Shown in pieces: positions 42,599 to 51,414 of a stretch of DNA of 64,000 nucleotides. The notes below the pieces were generated by a model. The model did not search any database, was not told where the DNA came from, and saw only the letters and a list, made by a program, of their open reading frames with translations. Position 1 is the first letter of the stretch; each line of letters begins with the position of its first letter. Source of the stretch: Prochlorococcus sp. AG-418-G18. Its GTDB lineage: Bacteria > Cyanobacteriota > Cyanobacteriia > PCC-6307 > Cyanobiaceae. The stretch is taken from assembly GCA_003214215.1 (NCBI GenBank), contig QCLX01000003.1, forward strand, positions 21,360 through 85,359. Direction: 5' to 3'. The position numbers and the translations under genes are program-made.

Positions 42599-42604
42599 GG
42601 TCAT

Positions 42605-43115
42605 GAAATAGACGTGAAATATATCTGTTTCTTCGATTTCTTACATCAGCTTCTGTCAGGTACTATCAAGAGAGGTCTCCCTGACTTTAACCCGTTTAGT
42701 TTAATAAAACCTCTAATAACTTCCACAGAATTTATAAGTCTCTTTATTATTCTTTAGCAAATCGCCTTAATCTTTTAATGCTGCTTTAGCAGGAAAACCT
42801 TGATGTAAGAAAAGAACAAGGATTTAATCTAAATAATAAAATGACTGACAAAAAAGTAAAGTTCAATACTTAGGAAAGTATGAATTTATATGTTCTAGTT
42901 AGTATAGTTATTAGAACATAGCAAAATTATATAAAGAATAGTAAAAAAGATTTTTTAAAGCTAAAAGTATTAGGTTTTAGGAACAGTATCTAGATCATTT
43001 ATATCTACAATCTTTTAGTTATAAAAAAATCTTTTCATTAATTGATTTTTAAAGTTTTAAATAGCGAAAATTCATCTTCTATTTATTTGATCTTAATTAT
43101 TTTGTTCGGGAAGTT
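42605..43115. other. 511-bp stretch without a recognisable gene
   Basis: Neither strand shows an ORF above about 20 codons with protein-like composition. It holds a 6-bp stem pair GTCAGG/CCTGAC (42655-42685), a small CTGC-TTTA-GCAG hairpin near 42780, and the long inverted repeat listed separately at 42889. A regulatory RNA or remnant of deleted genes would fit; nothing decides between them. Confidence 0.5.
42889..42920. repeat. 9-bp perfect inverted repeat with 14-nt spacer
   Basis: TATGTTCTA and TAGAACATA are exact reverse complements separated by GTTAGTATAGTTAT. The arms contain a TGTTCT/AGAACA dyad. It sits in the gene-free part of the accessory strip. A DNA-binding site for a recombinase or repressor, or an RNA hairpin, are possible. 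Confidence 0.5.
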
Positions 43116-43475
43116 TTAGTCATCCCACATATCTTTTTTTTCTTGATTTGAATTATTCCTTTCAAGTAATTCTAATCTTTGCTTTTGAGGATCTATTTCT
43201 TGGTCAATTAAGTTTTGATCATCAATATATTTTGATTGTATTTCTAGGATAATTATTTCAAATTGATCACCGAAAAAATCTGACATTTCTCTCCATGCTT
43301 CCATTTCTTCTTCTTTGTCAATAGTATCGTTTATTTGATGAGAGATAATTTCTAGTACATATTGTTTAAGTTCTTGATGACTCATAGAATCAACTTTTTT
43401 TTGAATATAAAATTCTTTAAGATTTTCTAGTTGTTTTTTTGATAAATCCGAATAGGTAGATGATTTTTTTTTCAT
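43116..43475 (-). CDS. hypothetical acidic helical protein, 119 aa
   Basis: I do not recognise a named family. The 119-aa protein is highly charged and nearly all helical. It has DSMSHQELKQYVLEIISHQIN at about residues 30-50, a helix pattern resembling small proteins common to marine cyanobacteria and their phages (memory-based, uncertain). MEAWREMSDFFGDQFEIIIL follows, then a Gln/Glu-rich tail ending DMWDD. There is no membrane segment. It lies between the gene-free stretch and the long rpaA leader, at the far end of the accessory strip. Confidence 0.5.
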   Translation of the reverse strand: MKKKSSTYSDLSKKQLENLKEFYIQKKVDSMSHQELKQYVLEIISHQINDTIDKEEEMEAWREMSDFFGDQFEIIILEIQSKYIDDQNLIDQEIDPQKQRLELLERNNSNQEKKDMWDD

Positions 43476-43877
43476 AAATACTTAAATTTTTATTAATATA
43501 GACATATTTCTTGCCTTAAACACTAAAAAAAAATCTAAAACTAAAAGTTTAGTTTAAGTTTTCTTGAACATTGAGAGTGATCATTTAATTCATTTTTGAG
43601 TTTATCTACTATGACAACTTTCATTCGAATTTCTCTCAAATTAAATCTCTATTTATTTTGAATTTTCTTCTGATTATTAAGAAATAGTTAATGAAAACGA
43701 AAGAAATTGTAAAATTTAATTTTTTTAAAAATTTCTTATTTCTTTCAAATCTCAGTTTATTACTGATTTATTTGATAAATCTTATTGATAAAATTGTTTA
43801 CAATAGTTCAGCAATCTTTATAAATTATTGAGAGAATCGTATTACAAAATTTAATTTTAATTTAATAGTCTATAAAT
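43476..43877. other. 402-bp intergenic region upstream of rpaA
   Basis: No gene is visible here. The stretch has an 8-bp inverted repeat AAACTAAA-AG-TTTAGTTT (43538-43555), poly-A and poly-T runs, and a GTTTACAA element (around 43797) that only faintly resembles one half of an HLR1-type site. It is much longer than the typical spacer in this genome, so it is probably the divergent control region of rpaA, perhaps with a long 5' leader. Confidence 0.45.
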
Positions 43878-44660
43878 ATGAAAATTTCAATCCTTTTAAT
43901 TGAAGACGATCGCGATATGCGTGATTTGGTGGCAAGGCATTTAGAACATTCTGGTTTCGATGTTCTAAAAGCCGAAGATGGTATTAAAGGGCAAGCAATA
44001 GCTCTTCAATACTCACCAGATTTAATACTCTTAGATTTAATGTTACCAAATGTCGATGGGTTAACCTTATGCCAGCGACTTAGAAGAGATGAAAGAACTT
44101 CAAATATCCCAATATTGATGATAACAGCATTGGGTGGAGTTAAAGATAAAGTTACTGGTTTTAATTCTGGAGCTGATGACTATATTACAAAACCATTTGA
44201 TTTAGAAGAATTACATGTACGCATCAAAGCTTTATTAAGGAGAACCAATAGAGCACAGTTGAATTCGAGTAATCAGCAAGAAATTTTAAATTATGGTCCT
44301 CTCACTCTTGTTCCGGAAAGATTTGAAGCTATATGGTTTGAATCTCCTGTTAGATTAACGCATCTTGAATTTGAATTGCTTCATTGTCTCTTACAAAGGC
44401 ATGGTCAAACTGTATCACCAGCATTGATTCTTAAAGAAGTTTGGGGATATGAACCAGACGATGATATTGAGACAATAAGAGTTCATATCAGACACTTACG
44501 AACAAAGCTAGAACCTGATCCACGTAAGCCTATATATATAAAAACTGTATATGGAGCTGGATATTGTCTTGAGTTGCCTATTGGCTCTCAAATTCAAACT
44601 GCCAAACAAGAGCTAATTCAAGCAAGAAATCCAGATTTAATAAACTCTGCAATTGATTAG
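43878..44660 (+). CDS. rpaA: RpaA-type OmpR-family response regulator
   Basis: This 260-aa response regulator has an N-terminal receiver domain with acidic pair EDD near residue 9, phosphoacceptor Asp53 in [11 protein letters not shown], and [10 protein letters not shown] winged-helix DNA-binding domain follows, with [21 protein letters not shown] and [24 protein letters not shown]. The segment [18 protein letters not shown] between the domains is a hallmark of RpaA, the circadian output and day/night regulator. It is a lone gene with a 402-bp leader, convergent with holB. Confidence 0.92.
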   Translation: MKISILLIEDDRDMRDLVARHLEHSGFDVLKAEDGIKGQAIALQYSPDLILLDLMLPNVDGLTLCQRLRRDERTSNIPILMITALGGVKDKVTGFNSGADDYITKPFDLEELHVRIKALLRRTNRAQLNSSNQQEILNYGPLTLVPERFEAIWFESPVRLTHLEFELLHCLLQRHGQTVSPALILKEVWGYEPDDDIETIRVHIRHLRTKLEPDPRKPIYIKTVYGAGYCLELPIGSQIQTAKQELIQARNPDLINSAID

Positions 44661-44663
44661 ATT

Positions 44664-45626
44664 TTATATATCTTCCATTGAAATTTTTAAAAAAGTAATT
44701 TCCCATGCCAACCTTGGTTGAATTTTTTTTCTTAAGAAAAATTTTAATTTCTCAAGTTTTTTTATTAATTTAACCTTTTTTGTCTTTCTCCACCAAATAA
44801 TTTGAATAAGATTGATTAAACAAATCTGTTGATAAATTTCTAACTCTTCAGATATTACTTTACAAACTTCTAATATTTCTAGACTATTTTTTATTGGAGC
44901 ATCTAATTGACTTTTAATTTCATCCGACAATTTATTCCAAATTTCAATATTTTTAAATAATTGACCGGGAGATCCATTTGCACTTGTTATTAAATCTTCA
45001 AATTTTAATTTTGCATTAATATTAAATTTTGAGGGATCCAAATAATCTTTTAAAAGATTATTTATTTGTTTGTAAGAAAAGGAACGAAACCTGATTATTT
45101 GACATCTCGATATGATTGTATCTAAAAGAAGATTTAATTTTGATGTTAATAAAATAAAAATGCCATTACTTGGTTCCTCCAAGGTTTTTAAAAGGCAATT
45201 TGAGGCTGCCTCATTTAGGAGGTGTGCATCAATAATTAAAATAATTTTTTTTTCTGAGTTTATTGATTTTTGACCTAGAAAAGTTTTGATATTACGTATT
45301 TGAGCAATTTTAATAATCTCAGATTCATTATTTGTTGTTTTTTCAAGATCGAAACTTTTAGAATTCTTATCTTCCAAAGGAGAACTAGGTTCGATAATTA
45401 GAAAGTCAGGATGATTTTTGTTGGTAATTTTCTGTTCAATATTTTCGCTTGGAGAAGATTGTTTGAAAATTTCTTTTATAAATCGGAGAGCAGTTTGTTT
45501 TTTTCCCAATCCTTCAGCACCATAAAATATATAACCATTAGCAAATGATTTTTTTTTAATTATGTTGTCAAGACATGTATTGACTTCTTCGTTAAATAAG
45601 AAATTAATTTTTTCTATTCCAAACAT
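44664..45626 (-). CDS. holB: DNA polymerase III delta' subunit
   Basis: This 320-aa clamp-loader subunit belongs to the HolB/DnaX ATPase family. It has a P-loop-like [15 protein letters not shown] near residue 36 and the sensor region [26 protein letters not shown] at about 140-165, diagnostic for delta'. ISRCQIIRF follows. The Walker motif is degenerate, as expected for delta' that does not hydrolyse ATP. The usual zinc-binding cysteines are largely absent, typical for cyanobacterial copies. Its start overlaps tmk by 13 bp, forming a tmk-holB operon downstream of the copper ATPase gene. Confidence 0.87.
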   Translation of the reverse strand: MFGIEKINFLFNEEVNTCLDNIIKKKSFANGYIFYGAEGLGKKQTALRFIKEIFKQSSPSENIEQKITNKNHPDFLIIEPSSPLEDKNSKSFDLEKTTNNESEIIKIAQIRNIKTFLGQKSINSEKKIILIIDAHLLNEAASNCLLKTLEEPSNGIFILLTSKLNLLLDTIISRCQIIRFRSFSYKQINNLLKDYLDPSKFNINAKLKFEDLITSANGSPGQLFKNIEIWNKLSDEIKSQLDAPIKNSLEILEVCKVISEELEIYQQICLINLIQIIWWRKTKKVKLIKKLEKLKFFLRKKIQPRLAWEITFLKISMEDI

Positions 45627-46261
45627 TTGTTATTAGGAAAATTTTTTAATATAGTTTCTTTAATTTGATTAGAAATAGTTTTAATATTTTGTGAGGCAGA
45701 TATTACTTTCCAGTTTTTTTCTTTGGCTATTTGTTTGAAGCCTTCATTCACGTTTTTTAAAAATTTGATACCTTCTGATTCTATTCTATCTGGTATTTCA
45801 TTTTTTCTTCGCAATATACTCTCTTCTGGAGAAATTTCTAAAAAGAAAGTTAGGTCTGGACATTCTCCTTGACACACAATAGATTCTATATTTTTAATTA
45901 TTTCTAAATTTATGTTTCTTCCATAACCTTGATAAGCAAGGGTTGAATCCGAAAATCTATCACTAATTACCCAATCATTGTTATTTAAAGCAGGTGAAAT
46001 AATTTTTGAGACATGTTCAGCTCTATCAGCTGAATAAAGCAATAATTCCGCAAGCGATGAAGGCTTGTTATTTTCATTATTATCAAGAATTATTCCTCTA
46101 AGTTTTTTTCCAAGCATACTGCCTCCTGGCTCTCTAGTTGTTATTAATTTTGATCCTTTTTTCATTAGACCACTATTAGGAAGCCATTTGGATAGTTCAT
46201 CAATTTGGGTAGTCTTACCACATCCATCAATACCTTCAATAACAATAAATTTTCCTTTCAT
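45614..46261 (-). CDS. tmk: thymidylate kinase
   Basis: This 215-aa P-loop kinase phosphorylates dTMP to dTDP. It begins [20 protein letters not shown] with the Walker A motif. The dTMP-binding [15 protein letters not shown] is near residue 42. The DR-motif [13 protein letters not shown] is near 103. The lid region DRIESEG is present near 156. It overlaps holB by 13 bp and starts directly after the copper ATPase stop (46262 abuts), a compact minus-strand operon. Confidence 0.94.
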   Translation of the reverse strand: MKGKFIVIEGIDGCGKTTQIDELSKWLPNSGLMKKGSKLITTREPGGSMLGKKLRGIILDNNENNKPSSLAELLLYSADRAEHVSKIISPALNNNDWVISDRFSDSTLAYQGYGRNINLEIIKNIESIVCQGECPDLTFFLEISPEESILRRKNEIPDRIESEGIKFLKNVNEGFKQIAKEKNWKVISASQNIKTISNQIKETILKNFPNNKCLE

Positions 46262-48559
46262 TTAATCCAAAGATAAAGCATTAATTACAACTGTAATAGA
46301 GCTGGAAGCCATTAATAATGCTGCTATGGAGGGAGTAAGAAGAATGCCGTATTTAGGGAATAAAATTCCTGCGGCTATCGGTATAGCTAGTAAGTTATAA
46401 CCAAAAGCCCATATTAGATTTTGCTTTATTTTTCGTATTGTTTTTTTCGCAAGATTTAATGCGTAGGGTAATCCATTTAGTTGATCTCCCATCAATACAA
46501 CATCTGCATTTGCTTTGGCTATTTGAGTCCCTGATCCTACTGCAATGCCTAAGTCTGAGGATGCTAAAGCTGGGACATCATTAATTCCATCACCGATCAT
46601 TGCTATTTTATTCTTAATTTTTAAATTTTCTATAATCTTAAGTTTCATTTGAGGAAGAAGATCCCATTTTACTTCCGTTTCTTTACAACCAATTTTTTTT
46701 GCTAAAGCTAGAACTGTTTGTTTTCTATCTCCACTTAAAATGTTAATTTTAAATTTTTTTTCTCTCAAATTTTGAACAGTTTGAATTGAATCATCTCTGA
46801 GTAAATCTCCAAACAAGATAAAGCCTAATATCTTATCTTTTATACTAACTCCAATGATTGTATTCGTTTGAGAATCTTTATTTTCAATGATTTTTTTTGC
46901 ATTACTATCCATAATTATTCCTTTGCTTAATAGCCACTCAATATTTCCAATATTGATAAGTCCATCAATTGAATCAAGTTCTCCAGAAATTCCTCTTCCT
47001 GAGTGGGTGACAATTTTTTTTATTGGAAATAAATTTAAGTTTTGTTTTTGGGCTTCTTGAATTAAGGCATTTGCGATTGGATGTCTGCTTTCCTTTTCTA
47101 AACTGGCAGCTATTCTTAATAAAAATGAATTATCATTGCTATTTTTATAATCAACAATGAAAGGCTGACCTTTCGTTAAAGTACCTGTCTTATCAAAAAT
47201 AATATGATTAATTTTTGATGCCATTTCTATTTTATCTCCTCCCTTAAATAAAACCCCTTTTTTTGCAGCCTTACCAGAAGCGACAGTTATTACTGTAGGT
47301 GTGGCTAAACCTAATGCACAAGGACAAGCTATCACTAAAACAGCAATTGACAATTGAATTGCTAAACTAAGGAAATTCTCAGCATTACTGCCAAGCGAAT
47401 TATGAAGTGTGTGGCTTGAGTTTATTATAAATTGATGATTGTTATGACTTAATAAATCAGGCCAAATGTGTTCTGCCCACTTCCACCAAAAAAAGAAGCT
47501 TAAAGTGGCAAATATAAGTACAAAATAAGTAAACTTGCCTGCAATCTTATCAGCAATTCTTTGAATGGGAGGTTTATTAGCGTTTACGGATTCAATAAGA
47601 CTTACTAGTTTTGCTAGAGAAGAATCTCCTCCAACCTTTTGTACTTTTAGTCTGAGAGTTGAATTAAGATTTAAAGATCCGCTGGATAAATTTTCGCCTT
47701 CTTTTATTTCGATAGGTTTTGATTCTCCAGTAATATGTGAAACATCAACATATGAATGACCTTGAGTAACAATGCAGTCAGCGGGTACTCTATCTCCTGC
47801 TAAAACTTGAATCTCTTGATCAGGTTTTAGGGTGTTTACTCTTATTGCCTTTATTTGATTATTCTCTGCGTAGATATTTGCCATTTCCGGTTGAAGATCT
47901 AATAACTCGCTTATGGATGAACCAGTTTGATATCTTGCTCTTTCTTCTAAGAAACGTCCAATTAGTATAAAGCCTAATAACATAACTGGTTCATTAAAAA
48001 AACATGGAAAACCACTAGTAGGGAAAATTAAGGATAGAAGACTTGTTATGTACGCGCTAGTTACTCCGAGAGCTACTAAAGAATCCATATCAGGACGGTT
48101 CTTTATAAATGATTTAAATCCATTAATAATTATTCCTCTTCCAGGAAATAATAAAGCTAATGTTGCTAATGAAGCGTGAAAAAATATATTACCTAATATT
48201 GGAAAATTTAAATATTTTCCTTCTGCTAGATGACCCAAACCTGAAAATAATAAAAGCAATAAAGCAAAAGTTAGTTTTTTCCATTGATTATTCCATTTCT
48301 TTTTTTTTTCTAATTCTGCTTGATTAATTTTTTTTGAAAAGTCATTTATGTAAATCTTTGATGGGAAACCATTTTCTTTGAGATTTTCGAGAATTGAATC
48401 TATTTCTATATGTTTATGGCTAGTTTCAAAATATGCACTTTCGGTTAGTAAGTTGACAGAAACATTTTCAATACCATCCGAATTATTTAATATTTTTTCA
48501 ACAGTATTTACGCAACCTCCGCACTTCATTCCTGTAATGCTTAATTGAATGCTTTTCAT
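46262..48559 (-). CDS. copper-transporting P1B-type ATPase
   Basis: This 765-aa heavy-metal P-type ATPase, probably CtaA- or PacS-like, moves Cu(I) for cytosol export or for plastocyanin and oxidase metalation. An N-terminal HMA domain carries GMKCGGCVNTVEKIL. The metal-binding helix motif is CPCALG in VLVIACPCALGLATPTV near residue 413. The phosphorylation site IIFDKTGTLTKG is near 455, and GDGINDVPALASSDLGIAVG near 660 completes the P-domain. The CPC motif makes it a Cu/Ag pump, not Zn/Cd. It leads the minus-strand copper ATPase-tmk-holB group. Confidence 0.92.
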   Translation of the reverse strand: MKSIQLSITGMKCGGCVNTVEKILNNSDGIENVSVNLLTESAYFETSHKHIEIDSILENLKENGFPSKIYINDFSKKINQAELEKKKKWNNQWKKLTFALLLLLFSGLGHLAEGKYLNFPILGNIFFHASLATLALLFPGRGIIINGFKSFIKNRPDMDSLVALGVTSAYITSLLSLIFPTSGFPCFFNEPVMLLGFILIGRFLEERARYQTGSSISELLDLQPEMANIYAENNQIKAIRVNTLKPDQEIQVLAGDRVPADCIVTQGHSYVDVSHITGESKPIEIKEGENLSSGSLNLNSTLRLKVQKVGGDSSLAKLVSLIESVNANKPPIQRIADKIAGKFTYFVLIFATLSFFFWWKWAEHIWPDLLSHNNHQFIINSSHTLHNSLGSNAENFLSLAIQLSIAVLVIACPCALGLATPTVITVASGKAAKKGVLFKGGDKIEMASKINHIIFDKTGTLTKGQPFIVDYKNSNDNSFLLRIAASLEKESRHPIANALIQEAQKQNLNLFPIKKIVTHSGRGISGELDSIDGLINIGNIEWLLSKGIIMDSNAKKIIENKDSQTNTIIGVSIKDKILGFILFGDLLRDDSIQTVQNLREKKFKINILSGDRKQTVLALAKKIGCKETEVKWDLLPQMKLKIIENLKIKNKIAMIGDGINDVPALASSDLGIAVGSGTQIAKANADVVLMGDQLNGLPYALNLAKKTIRKIKQNLIWAFGYNLLAIPIAAGILFPKYGILLTPSIAALLMASSSITVVINALSLD

Positions 48560-48679
48560 ATTTTTACCATAGAAGCAAATTAATGCTTGACTTCATTTTT
48601 AACTATAATAATAAATGTAATAGACTTTTTAAATAGTTATTTTTTAAATTACTATATTAATTTTATTAGTTTTAAAGCA

Positions 48680-49201
48680 GTGCCTAGTAATCAAAACAGA
48701 GACAATTTTATTGATAAAGCTTTTACTGTAATTGCTGAATCTATAGTGAAAATAATGCCTATTGCTGAGAAGGAAAAAAAAGCTTATATCTACTACAGAG
48801 ATGGCCTCGCGGCCCAAAATAATGGGGATTATTCCGAAGCATTGGAGTATTACAAAGAGAGTTTACTGCTTGAAGAAAATAAAATTGATAGGGGTGAGAC
48901 TTTGAAAAATATGGCAATAATATATATGAGTAATGGTGAAGAAGATTTGGCTATTGAAACTTATGAAAAAGCATTAGTAGAAAATCCTAAACAGCCATCA
49001 TGTCTTAAAAATATAGGTTTAATTTATGAAAAAAGGGGAAGATATGCCGAACAAAGTGGTGATTTAGATCAGAGAGATATTTGGTTTGATAAAGCTGCCG
49101 AAGTTTGGTCTAAAGCAGTGAGGTTATATCCCGGTGGGTATCTTGATATTGAGAATTGGCTTAAAAACTCAGGAAGAAGTTCAATCGATATGTATCTCTA
49201 A
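48680..49201 (+). CDS. ycf3: photosystem I assembly protein Ycf3
   Basis: The start is placed at GTG 48680 ([15 protein letters not shown]), giving 173 aa, the canonical Ycf3 length; the ORF-track extension of 31 hydrophobic residues is not part of the family. Ycf3 is a TPR chaperone that helps PSI subunits assemble. Three TPRs are visible, including [50 protein letters not shown]-type helices and [19 protein letters not shown]. The segment [19 protein letters not shown] is highly characteristic. It is divergent from the copper ATPase. Confidence 0.95.
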   Translation: MPSNQNRDNFIDKAFTVIAESIVKIMPIAEKEKKAYIYYRDGLAAQNNGDYSEALEYYKESLLLEENKIDRGETLKNMAIIYMSNGEEDLAIETYEKALVENPKQPSCLKNIGLIYEKRGRYAEQSGDLDQRDIWFDKAAEVWSKAVRLYPGGYLDIENWLKNSGRSSIDMYL

Positions 49202-49207
49202 TATTTT

Positions 49208-50560
49208 TTATTCTGATAAAGAATAGTCAACTGCTTCTTTAATATTGGAAATCTCTTTAATATTTATTAAATTTTGAAAATTATTATTTAGATCTTCCTC
49301 TAATTTTGGCACTATAATATTTTTGATTCCAAGTCTTGCAGCCTCTTCTATCTTTGTTCGAAGGTTATTAGATTTTCTAACCTGACCGCTTAAACCCAAT
49401 TCACCAATGAATGAGCTGCTAGCCAAAGGAGGAATATTTTTTAAACTAGATAAAATTGATATTGCTACACCCAAGTCTGAAGAAGGATCATTAATTTCAA
49501 AACCACCCCCAGTAGCTACATAACAATCAAATTCCGATAATTTAATTCCTACGTGTTTTTCAATAACAGCTAGAATCTGATGTAATCTGTTAATGCTAAT
49601 TCCAGTTGTAGTTCGTCTTGGATTACTATAAAAAGTCTTATTCACCAGTGCTTGTATATCAACTGCAAATGGTCGGGTCCCTTCATTTGTAATCGTAGTT
49701 GTTACACCTGATATATTTTCTTTATTTGTAAAGATTGAACTTGGGTTTCTTATCTCTTTTAAGCCCTTTTCAAACATTTCAAAAATTCCAATTTCAAAGG
49801 TTGATCCAAATCGATTTTTTATACTCCTTAGTAATCTATGCGAGGAAATATTATCTCCTTCAAAGTTTATTACTACATCAACTAAATGCTCCAGAGTTTT
49901 GGGACCAGCTAAAGCTCCATCTTTTGTAACATGACCAACTATTAATAGAGCAATATTATTGTCTTTTGCGAGATTTTGCAATTCAGATGAACATGCTCTT
50001 ACTTGAGAAACTGATCCTGGCGCACTTTCCATCGCATGATTATGGATGGCTTGAATACTATCAATAATTGCGAAACTTGGATTTACCCTTTTGATCTCTT
50101 CAATTATTAAAGATAAATCTGTTTCTGCAAAAATTTTTAAATCAATACTATTTTGATTTAATCTTTCCCATCTGATTTTTACTTGTTCTAAAGATTCTTC
50201 TGCAGTTATATATAAGACTCTTTCATTGAGAGATATTTTTCCTGCTGATTGAAGAACTATTGTGCTTTTGCCTATACCTGGCTCTCCTCCAAGTAAAACA
50301 ACAGATCCAGGGACTATCCCACCTCCCAGAACTCGATCAAATTCTCTAAAACCACTGGTAAATCTTGATATTTTTTTAGATGAAATTTCATTAAAAGGGA
50401 TAGATTTCTTATCATTTTTTATATCTTGATATTTTGATCTCTTGCTCTTAATTTCTTCAACAATGGAATTCCAAGAGTTGCAATTAAGGCATTTCCCAAA
50501 GTATTGAGAGGTTTCAGTTCCGCAATTTTGACAAATAAAAGTCGACAATTTGCTAGACAT
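49208..50560 (-). CDS. radA: DNA repair protein RadA
   Basis: This 450-aa RecA-like ATPase migrates branched DNA. The N-terminal zinc finger is FICQNCGTETSQYFGKCLNC (CxxC...CxxC). Walker A is GGEPGIGKST near residue 92. The RadA-specific KNRFG motif is in RSIKNRFGSTFEIG near 255. A Lon-like C-terminal domain contains GGGFEINDPSSDLGVAIS and IGELGLSGQVR. All canonical motifs are intact. It is convergent with ycf3 (6 bp) and divergent from rpaB (107 bp). Confidence 0.95.
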   Translation of the reverse strand: MSSKLSTFICQNCGTETSQYFGKCLNCNSWNSIVEEIKSKRSKYQDIKNDKKSIPFNEISSKKISRFTSGFREFDRVLGGGIVPGSVVLLGGEPGIGKSTIVLQSAGKISLNERVLYITAEESLEQVKIRWERLNQNSIDLKIFAETDLSLIIEEIKRVNPSFAIIDSIQAIHNHAMESAPGSVSQVRACSSELQNLAKDNNIALLIVGHVTKDGALAGPKTLEHLVDVVINFEGDNISSHRLLRSIKNRFGSTFEIGIFEMFEKGLKEIRNPSSIFTNKENISGVTTTITNEGTRPFAVDIQALVNKTFYSNPRRTTTGISINRLHQILAVIEKHVGIKLSEFDCYVATGGGFEINDPSSDLGVAISILSSLKNIPPLASSSFIGELGLSGQVRKSNNLRTKIEEAARLGIKNIIVPKLEEDLNNNFQNLINIKEISNIKEAVDYSLSE

Positions 50561-50667
50561 TTAGTTTTTTAATAAAGTAATTGAACTAGAATGTTTGGGA
50601 TATTGCCCCTCTACAAGTTAGATTAGGATAATAATTAATTCTCTTACTGATTAGCTAATAGAAACAA

Positions 50668-51414
50668 ATGGCTCTATCTAGTCAAACTAAAGAAACAATT
50701 CTTGTCGCAGATGATGAGGCAAGTATTAGAAGAATTCTTGAGACACGCCTCTCCATGATTGGGTACAAAGTTGTAACTGCATGTGATGGTAAAGAAGCAC
50801 TAAAGTTATTTAAAGATTATGAGCCTGATTTAGTAGTACTTGACGTCATGATGCCAAAGTTAGATGGCTATGGAGTTTGTCAAGAATTAAGGAAAGATTC
50901 TGATGTCCCGATTGTTATGTTAACTGCATTGGGAGACGTTGCAGATAGGATAACAGGTTTAGAATTAGGGGCCGATGATTATGTTGTTAAACCATTTAGT
51001 CCAAAGGAATTAGAAGCTAGAATTAGGTGTGTTCTTAGAAGAATAGATAAAGAACAAATTCCTGGAATGCCTAATTCAGGACTAATTTTGGTTACAGATA
51101 TTAAAATTGATACAAACCGAAGGCAAGTTTTTAAAAGTGATGAGAGAATTAGATTAACTGGTATGGAATTTAGTCTCTTAGAGCTTTTGGTTAGTAGGTC
51201 AGGTGAGCCATTTAGTAGAGGAGAGATTTTAAAAGAGGTTTGGGGATATACCCCCGAGAGACATGTAGATACAAGAGTAGTCGACGTTCATATATCAAGA
51301 TTAAGATCAAAATTAGAGGCTGATCCAGCGAATCCTGAATTGATATTAACAGCTAGGGGTACAGGATATCTTTTCCAAAGGATTGTTGATATCGCCCCTT
51401 TTGATGGTAAATAA
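50668..51414 (+). CDS. rpaB: RpaB-type OmpR-family response regulator
   Basis: This 248-aa response regulator controls high-light and photosynthesis genes through HLR1 elements. The receiver domain has VADDEASIRRILETRLSMIG at the start, phosphoacceptor Asp59 in VVLDVMMPKLDGYG, and VVKPFSPKELEARIRCVLRR. The winged helix carries RLTGMEFSLLELLVSRSGE and RHVDTRVVDVHISRLRSKLE. The very conserved N-terminal block identifies RpaB. Its stop is immediately followed by the plsX ATG with no gap, so it heads a lipid-synthesis operon. Confidence 0.94.
   Translation: MALSSQTKETILVADDEASIRRILETRLSMIGYKVVTACDGKEALKLFKDYEPDLVVLDVMMPKLDGYGVCQELRKDSDVPIVMLTALGDVADRITGLELGADDYVVKPFSPKELEARIRCVLRRIDKEQIPGMPNSGLILVTDIKIDTNRRQVFKSDERIRLTGMEFSLLELLVSRSGEPFSRGEILKEVWGYTPERHVDTRVVDVHISRLRSKLEADPANPELILTARGTGYLFQRIVDIAPFDGK

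Noticed and set aside
40579-42745. 12-bp match ATAAGTCTCTTT after the tRNA-Asn (40579-40590) and near the AlpA-like gene (42734-42745), considered as attL/attR.
   Set aside because: A 12-mer match within about 3 kb of AT-rich DNA is expected by chance about once, and the copy contains no tRNA sequence, so I do not call it an attachment site.
42841-42873. A tiny frame MTDKKVKFNT considered as a small gene.
   Set aside because: It is only 10 codons long with no supporting context.
43795-43803. GTTTACAAT upstream of rpaA as an HLR1 (RpaB-binding) site.
   Set aside because: HLR1 needs two direct repeats of the motif; only one half was seen.
48587-48679. A hydrophobic 31-residue N-terminal extension of Ycf3 given by the ORF track.
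   Set aside because: Canonical Ycf3 is 173 aa and begins at the GTG at 48680; the extension has no family counterpart and is upstream DNA read in frame.
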